From assembly GCF_002022505.1 (NCBI RefSeq), contig NZ_CP019781.1:1573501-1637500 (forward strand): a DNA stretch of 64,000 nt, written 5' to 3'. The notes beneath the pieces were generated by a model. The model searched no databases, was not told where the DNA came from, and saw nothing but the letters and a program-made list of their open reading frames with translations. Made by a program: the position numbers and the translations under genes. The stretch comes from Bartonella sp. WD16.2. GTDB lineage: Bacteria; Pseudomonadota; Alphaproteobacteria; Rhizobiales; Rhizobiaceae. Of this stretch, positions 60,704 to 64,000 are shown piece after piece (position 1 is the first letter of the stretch; each line of letters opens with the position of its first letter).

Positions 60704-61192
60704 TTATTGGGATAGCGTTTTTTTTTGAAACAAGATACGAAATTCATCAACTAACACGGCAATGGATCCAAGTGTTATAAAAGTATCAGCAAGATTGAAA
60801 ATAGCAAAGGAAAAAACACCATCAATCTGGAATGATATATAATCAGTAACATAGTGGAAACGAATACGATCAATAAGGTTTCCAATTGCTCCACCAAGGA
60901 TCAAGACAATACCAAAATGTGTTAAAATTTTATCATATTCGGCATTTTTCCAAAACCATAAAAGAAAAACAATAATGATGAGTGTAAAAGCAATGAGTCC
61001 CCAGTGAGAAAAAGAAGAAAGAAATGAAAATGCAATGCCAGAGTTGCGTACATGATAAAGCGAAATAAAAGGAAGAAGTGGAATTTTTGTTTCTAAAGGT
61101 ATGGTCTGTATAACCCAAAACTTTATCATTTGATCAAGTAAAACTGTAATAATCAAACCAGAAAAAAGAAAGGATAATGATTTGTGTATCAT
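60704..61192 (-). CDS. lspA: Lipoprotein signal peptidase (signal peptidase II)
   Basis: LspA cuts the signal peptide from diacylglyceryl-prolipoproteins in the inner membrane. The 162-residue protein has four helices and both catalytic aspartates: in GGAIGNLIDRIRFHYVTDY near 107-125 and in FAIFNLADTFITLG near 129-143. Length is normal. It processes lipoproteins such as the LptM-like, Omp19-like and L,D-transpeptidase proteins seen in this window. It starts 9 bp after the RNA methyltransferase gene. Confidence 0.96.
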   Translation of the reverse strand: MIHKSLSFLFSGLIITVLLDQMIKFWVIQTIPLETKIPLLPFISLYHVRNSGIAFSFLSSFSHWGLIAFTLIIIVFLLWFWKNAEYDKILTHFGIVLILGGAIGNLIDRIRFHYVTDYISFQIDGVFSFAIFNLADTFITLGSIAVLVDEFRILFQKKTLSQ

Positions 61193-61201
61193 ATTTTGGT
61201 C

Positions 61202-62038
61202 TCACATGGGTTCAAGTGTTAAATAAGGACGCCGGATTTCATAAAGCATAATAGCTGTAGCTACGGCCAAATTAAGTGAATCAGCACGTCCATTTTGCGG
61301 AATACGCACCAGTTGATCACAGCGATCAGCAAGAATATTTGGTAGACCTTGTTGTTCATTTCCCATTAAAAGTATAATAGGGCCTTTTTTAAAATCAACG
61401 CTACGATAATCAACAGATGTTTTAAGATGTGTTCCAATAATGATACCTTTAAAGTGTGTAGACCAATTCAAAAAAGCACTTTCACCAAAACGGTAGAGTG
61501 GTACGGAAAAAATTGATCCCATTGTTGCACGTACTGTTTCGGGTGAAAAAGGATCTGTCGTTTCGCCAATCAACATAACCCCTTTTGCTCCCACTGCATC
61601 TGCAGTTCGGATAATAGCACCAAGATTTCCAGGGTCACGTACACGATCAAGTGCGATATAGACATCTTGAGCTAATCCTTTTATCATTTCAATAGGATGC
61701 CACTGTTGTTTAAAAACGCCAACAACTGTTTGCGGATTATCACGCCGGGTAATAGATTCCATAACTTTTTGTGAAGCTTTAATGACAAAACCACCACAAG
61801 CTACAGTACGTGCAGCAATATTTTCAATGATAGTGTTACCGACTTTATTTTTGGATAAAATAAGTGTTTGGATTGTCCAGCCAAGGTTTAAAGCATCAAT
61901 AACCAGTTTAAGCCCTTCTGCCATAAAGACTCCGTCTCGATTACGGTTCTTTTTTTGATTGAGTGCTTTAAGGTTTTTAATGATAGGGTTGCTAAGGGAA
62001 GTGATTTCTTTAACTTGACCTGTTTTTTGTGTACCCAT
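61202..62038 (-). CDS. TrmH (SPOUT) family RNA 2'-O-methyltransferase
   Basis: A 278-residue SPOUT methyltransferase (RlmB/TsnR type). The N-terminal substrate-binding part has SLSNPIIKNLKALNQKKNR and GVFMAEGLKLV; the knotted catalytic domain shows LDRVRDPGNLGAIIRTADA near 134, LLMGNEQQGLP near 230, and IPQNGRADSLNLAVATAIML near 250, the three SpoU motifs. RNA target is not determined by sequence. I use ATG 62038; a TTG at 62053 inside the previous gene is less likely. It is 9 bp ahead of lspA. Confidence 0.92.
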   Translation of the reverse strand: MGTQKTGQVKEITSLSNPIIKNLKALNQKKNRNRDGVFMAEGLKLVIDALNLGWTIQTLILSKNKVGNTIIENIAARTVACGGFVIKASQKVMESITRRDNPQTVVGVFKQQWHPIEMIKGLAQDVYIALDRVRDPGNLGAIIRTADAVGAKGVMLIGETTDPFSPETVRATMGSIFSVPLYRFGESAFLNWSTHFKGIIIGTHLKTSVDYRSVDFKKGPIILLMGNEQQGLPNILADRCDQLVRIPQNGRADSLNLAVATAIMLYEIRRPYLTLEPM

Positions 62039-62040
62039 AT

Positions 62041-62985
62041 TCAAGCAATCCAACGGCTAAAAAGAGAAGTAGAAAGAGCACGTCCAGCAATTTCTTCACG
62101 CAAAATTAACTCTCCTGATTCAATTGTACCACCAAAATTTATGAATTCATCACGCATTAAAGTATGAAGTGCATAAAAAGAAGCACGAATAGTATAGGCT
62201 GTCAGTACGATAGATAATGGTCTGTCAGATAAAAGATTGCGACAGTTTTTAATCATTTCTGGTAAATGATCAAATAATTGCCAAACTTCACCATGAGGCC
62301 CACGTCCATAAGCAGGGGGATCAAGAAGAATTATGTCGTAAGTTTTTTGACGACGTAATTCGCGTTCAACAAATTTTACAGCATCGTCGCAGATCCAACG
62401 AATGGAGCGATTTGATAATCCTGCTTTTTCCTGATTAGCTTTTGCCCAAGTGATAGCTTTTTTAGAAGCATCAACATGGGTGACAATTGCACCTGCACGT
62501 GCACCAATCAAAGAAGCAACACCCGTATAGCCAAAAAGATTGAGTAATTTAATAGGGCGTTTGGCTTTAATAATTTGTTCTTCCATCAAACGCCAATGAA
62601 CATCTTGTTCAGGAAAAACACCTACATGACGAAAAGAAGTAAAACGCCCCCAAAAAGGCAAACCATTCCAAAAAAGTGGCCATGTTTCATCAAGCTGTTT
62701 TTTTGGAAAATGCCAGCGACCAATACCCTCTTCACCTTGATTGCCTTTAAAAATAGCATCAACATTAGTCCAATTTTCTTTCGGTAAAGCGGGTTTCCAT
62801 AGTGCTTGACCTTCTGGTCGGATAATGCGGTAAGAGCCGTAACGTTCTAATTTCCGTCCATTACCAGAGTCAATCAAGGCATAGTCTGCACTGGCACTTG
62901 TTTCTAAAATAAGAGGTATTTTTTCTTGCGGATACACACCATTGAAATGTGGTTGAAAGCATTTTGCAGACATATTTGGTGTCAT
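62041..62985 (-). CDS. Class I SAM-dependent RNA methyltransferase (RlmI/RlmK-like)
   Basis: A 314-residue Rossmann-fold methyltransferase. Seen: LLNLFGYTGVASLIGARAGA near residue 147 (SAM-binding motif I), THVDASKKAITWAKANQEKAG near 168, and LLDPPAYGRGPHGEVW near 218, the D-P-P-x-Y/F motif of N- or C5-base methyltransferases. It resembles the RlmI/RlmK group but lacks a PUA domain at the N-terminus. Target is unknown, probably rRNA. It lies two bases before the next gene's start. Confidence 0.9.
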   Translation of the reverse strand: MTPNMSAKCFQPHFNGVYPQEKIPLILETSASADYALIDSGNGRKLERYGSYRIIRPEGQALWKPALPKENWTNVDAIFKGNQGEEGIGRWHFPKKQLDETWPLFWNGLPFWGRFTSFRHVGVFPEQDVHWRLMEEQIIKAKRPIKLLNLFGYTGVASLIGARAGAIVTHVDASKKAITWAKANQEKAGLSNRSIRWICDDAVKFVERELRRQKTYDIILLDPPAYGRGPHGEVWQLFDHLPEMIKNCRNLLSDRPLSIVLTAYTIRASFYALHTLMRDEFINFGGTIESGELILREEIAGRALSTSLFSRWIA

Positions 62986-63125
62986 AGTACTTTCTTTGCA
63001 AGAAGATTTATTATGAAAAACTATAGAATTTCTAGAACAATGTGAAAATTTAAAGTTAATGAAACATTATAAAAAACAAGCATACCTTTGAGATTCATTG
63101 TCAAACATAATAAGGGTAAAATTCA

Positions 63126-63449
63126 TTAAGGTGTCGTTATATTAAGGTTTTTAGCGATCGATGTTTTTAATTTCTCAAACTCTGCTTTACTTTTTTTAAG
63201 AGCTTTACGGTATTGACGTTGTATAAACCAATGCACTGCGCTACTCAACAAAATGCCAAGAGCAAGAAAAATAAAAAGCCAAACAAAAAAGGGAGCTTGA
63301 TAAGTAAAACTTTCAGAATTAGTTCGAAAAGGATCAAGCGTTAAAGTAACAATTTGACGATTAGCTACAGTAAAAGCAATCAAAAAAATTGTAAGAGGCA
63401 CTAAAATAATTGCCAAAAGAATACGTTTAGTTGTCATTAATTTATTCAT
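63126..63449 (-). CDS. LapA/DUF1049 domain membrane protein
   Basis: A 107-residue protein with two transmembrane helices (about residues 9-31 and 51-71) and a charged, coiled-coil-like C-terminus ([20 protein letters not shown]). The pattern [14 protein letters not shown] between helices is typical of LapA/YciS (DUF1049), which in enterobacteria acts with LapB in LPS assembly control. The ATG overlaps the ihfB stop by four bases, an arrangement common in Rhizobiales. LapB is not in the window; function is inferred. Confidence 0.87.
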   Translation of the reverse strand: MNKLMTTKRILLAIILVPLTIFLIAFTVANRQIVTLTLDPFRTNSESFTYQAPFFVWLFIFLALGILLSSAVHWFIQRQYRKALKKSKAEFEKLKTSIAKNLNITTP

Positions 63450-63724
63450 TTATTCAGTCGATCCCGTAAATCTTTACCTGTCTTGAAAAAAGGAACCCAT
63501 TTTTTTTCAACTACAACGGTTTCACCTGTTCGTGGATTACGACCATTACGTGCTGGACGACTTTTGACGGCAAAAGCTCCAAAACCACGAAGTTCAATAC
63601 GGTCACCATTAATGAGTGCTGTTGAGATTTCTTCAAAAACAGCATTTACAATATTTTCTACATCACGCTGAAGAAGATGTGGGTTATAACGAGCAATAAT
63701 TTGTATGAGCTCTGATTTGATCAA
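63446..63724 (-). CDS. ihfB: Integration host factor beta subunit
   Basis: IhfB pairs with IhfA to bend DNA in replication, recombination and transcription. The 92-residue protein contains [35 protein letters not shown], and the minor-groove arm [14 protein letters not shown] with the intercalating proline, plus [14 protein letters not shown] use the TTG start at 63724 with GAGAGG six bases ahead, since it matches the family N-terminus (M-I-K-S-E-L). The longer frame from ATG 63766 adds 14 unrelated residues. First gene of the ihfB-lapA unit. Confidence 0.94.
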   Translation of the reverse strand: MIKSELIQIIARYNPHLLQRDVENIVNAVFEEISTALINGDRIELRGFGAFAVKSRPARNGRNPRTGETVVVEKKWVPFFKTGKDLRDRLNK

Positions 63725-63918
63725 AATAGCCTCTCTATTTACACAAAAAAGATTATATTTTACCAATTATGCATTCCATATGCGCACGTTACACATAGTA
63801 GATTAATAAAAACAGAATAAAACTAAGAGCAGTCAGATTGCAAGAAGCAAAATTTAAAAATACATCTTAAGAGATACTACAGATTGAAAAAAGTAGAGTA
63901 TTTGAGAGAAAAACAAAT

Positions 63919-64000
63919 ATGACTATATACAATTACCATGAAGCTTTTTCAATAAAATCATCTTCTGATGATATTTTTAAAAAAGCGTACCATCATTCGT
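63919..64000 (+). CDS. Possible start of an unidentified gene (partial)
   Basis: An ATG at 63919, with GAGAGAA about 10 bases ahead, opens a frame (MTIYNYHEAFSIKSS...) that runs to the window end without a stop, 27 codons. Too short to identify. It could be chance in AT-rich DNA. Confidence 0.3.
   Translation, partial: MTIYNYHEAFSIKSSSDDIFKKAYHHS

Overview
The window is AT-rich (roughly 35-40% G+C by eye) chromosomal DNA of an alphaproteobacterium of the order Hyphomicrobiales (Rhizobiales). A Bartonella species is by far the best fit. The gene blocks argH-lptM-lysA-TIGR02302, mdh-zapE-omp19, dapF-mtaB-ftsY-yciB, parB-parA-rsmG-mnmG-mnmE-rho and maf-aroE-coaE-dnaQ are rhizobial, while long non-coding gaps, gene remnants and the absence of heme genes at the origin fit a reduced, host-adapted genome. 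The genus call is inference from gene content and order, not from a database search.

Layout. 0-5.6 kb: a large TIGR02302-type membrane protein cut by the left edge, lysA, a small LptM-type lipoprotein, a heavily decayed argH, and tlpA on the other strand. 6-9.4 kb: yihY, holA, the remnant of an ABC-transporter ATPase, and tRNA-Gly(GCC). 9.9-17.7 kb: envelope and metabolic genes (plsC, a D,D-carboxypeptidase, an L,D-transpeptidase, accA, xerD, aroK, a frameshifted aroB), then a tRNA-Arg(CCU) gene interrupted by a group I intron, and mliC. 17.8-23.8 kb: a six-gene Mrp/Pha cation/proton antiporter operon whose first gene (fused A+B) is frameshifted. 24.6-27.0 kb: a two-gene carboxynorspermidine/carboxyspermidine (polyamine) module. 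27.1-36.1 kb: the TCA block mdh-sucC-sucD-sucA-sucB-lpdA. 36.3-42.5 kb: zapE, an Omp19-like lipoprotein, and the dapF-mtaB-ftsY-yciB run.

Origin region, 43-55 kb. parB, parA, rsmG, mnmG, mnmE and rho point left; ppsR, maf, aroE, coaE and dnaQ point right. Between rho and ppsR lies about 700 bp of very AT-rich DNA with three near-consensus DnaA boxes, the likely chromosomal origin. In relatives hemE/hemH sit here; they are missing. A perfect parS core lies inside rsmG and a near-perfect one between mnmG and mnmE. Further right are polA (its proofreading domain has lost three of four metal-binding acidic residues), an endonuclease/exonuclease/phosphatase-family gene, a BI-1 protein, lspA, two RNA methyltransferases, a LapA-domain protein and ihfB.

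Data-quality note. aroB, mrpA and parA are each broken only by one-base losses in homopolymer runs (five such sites), with the rest of each protein well conserved. Contraction errors in the assembly are at least as likely as true gene loss. argH and the ABC ATPase remnant carry substitutions, stop codons and many shifts, and are genuine decay. I saw no CRISPR array, insertion sequence, prophage or rRNA operon.
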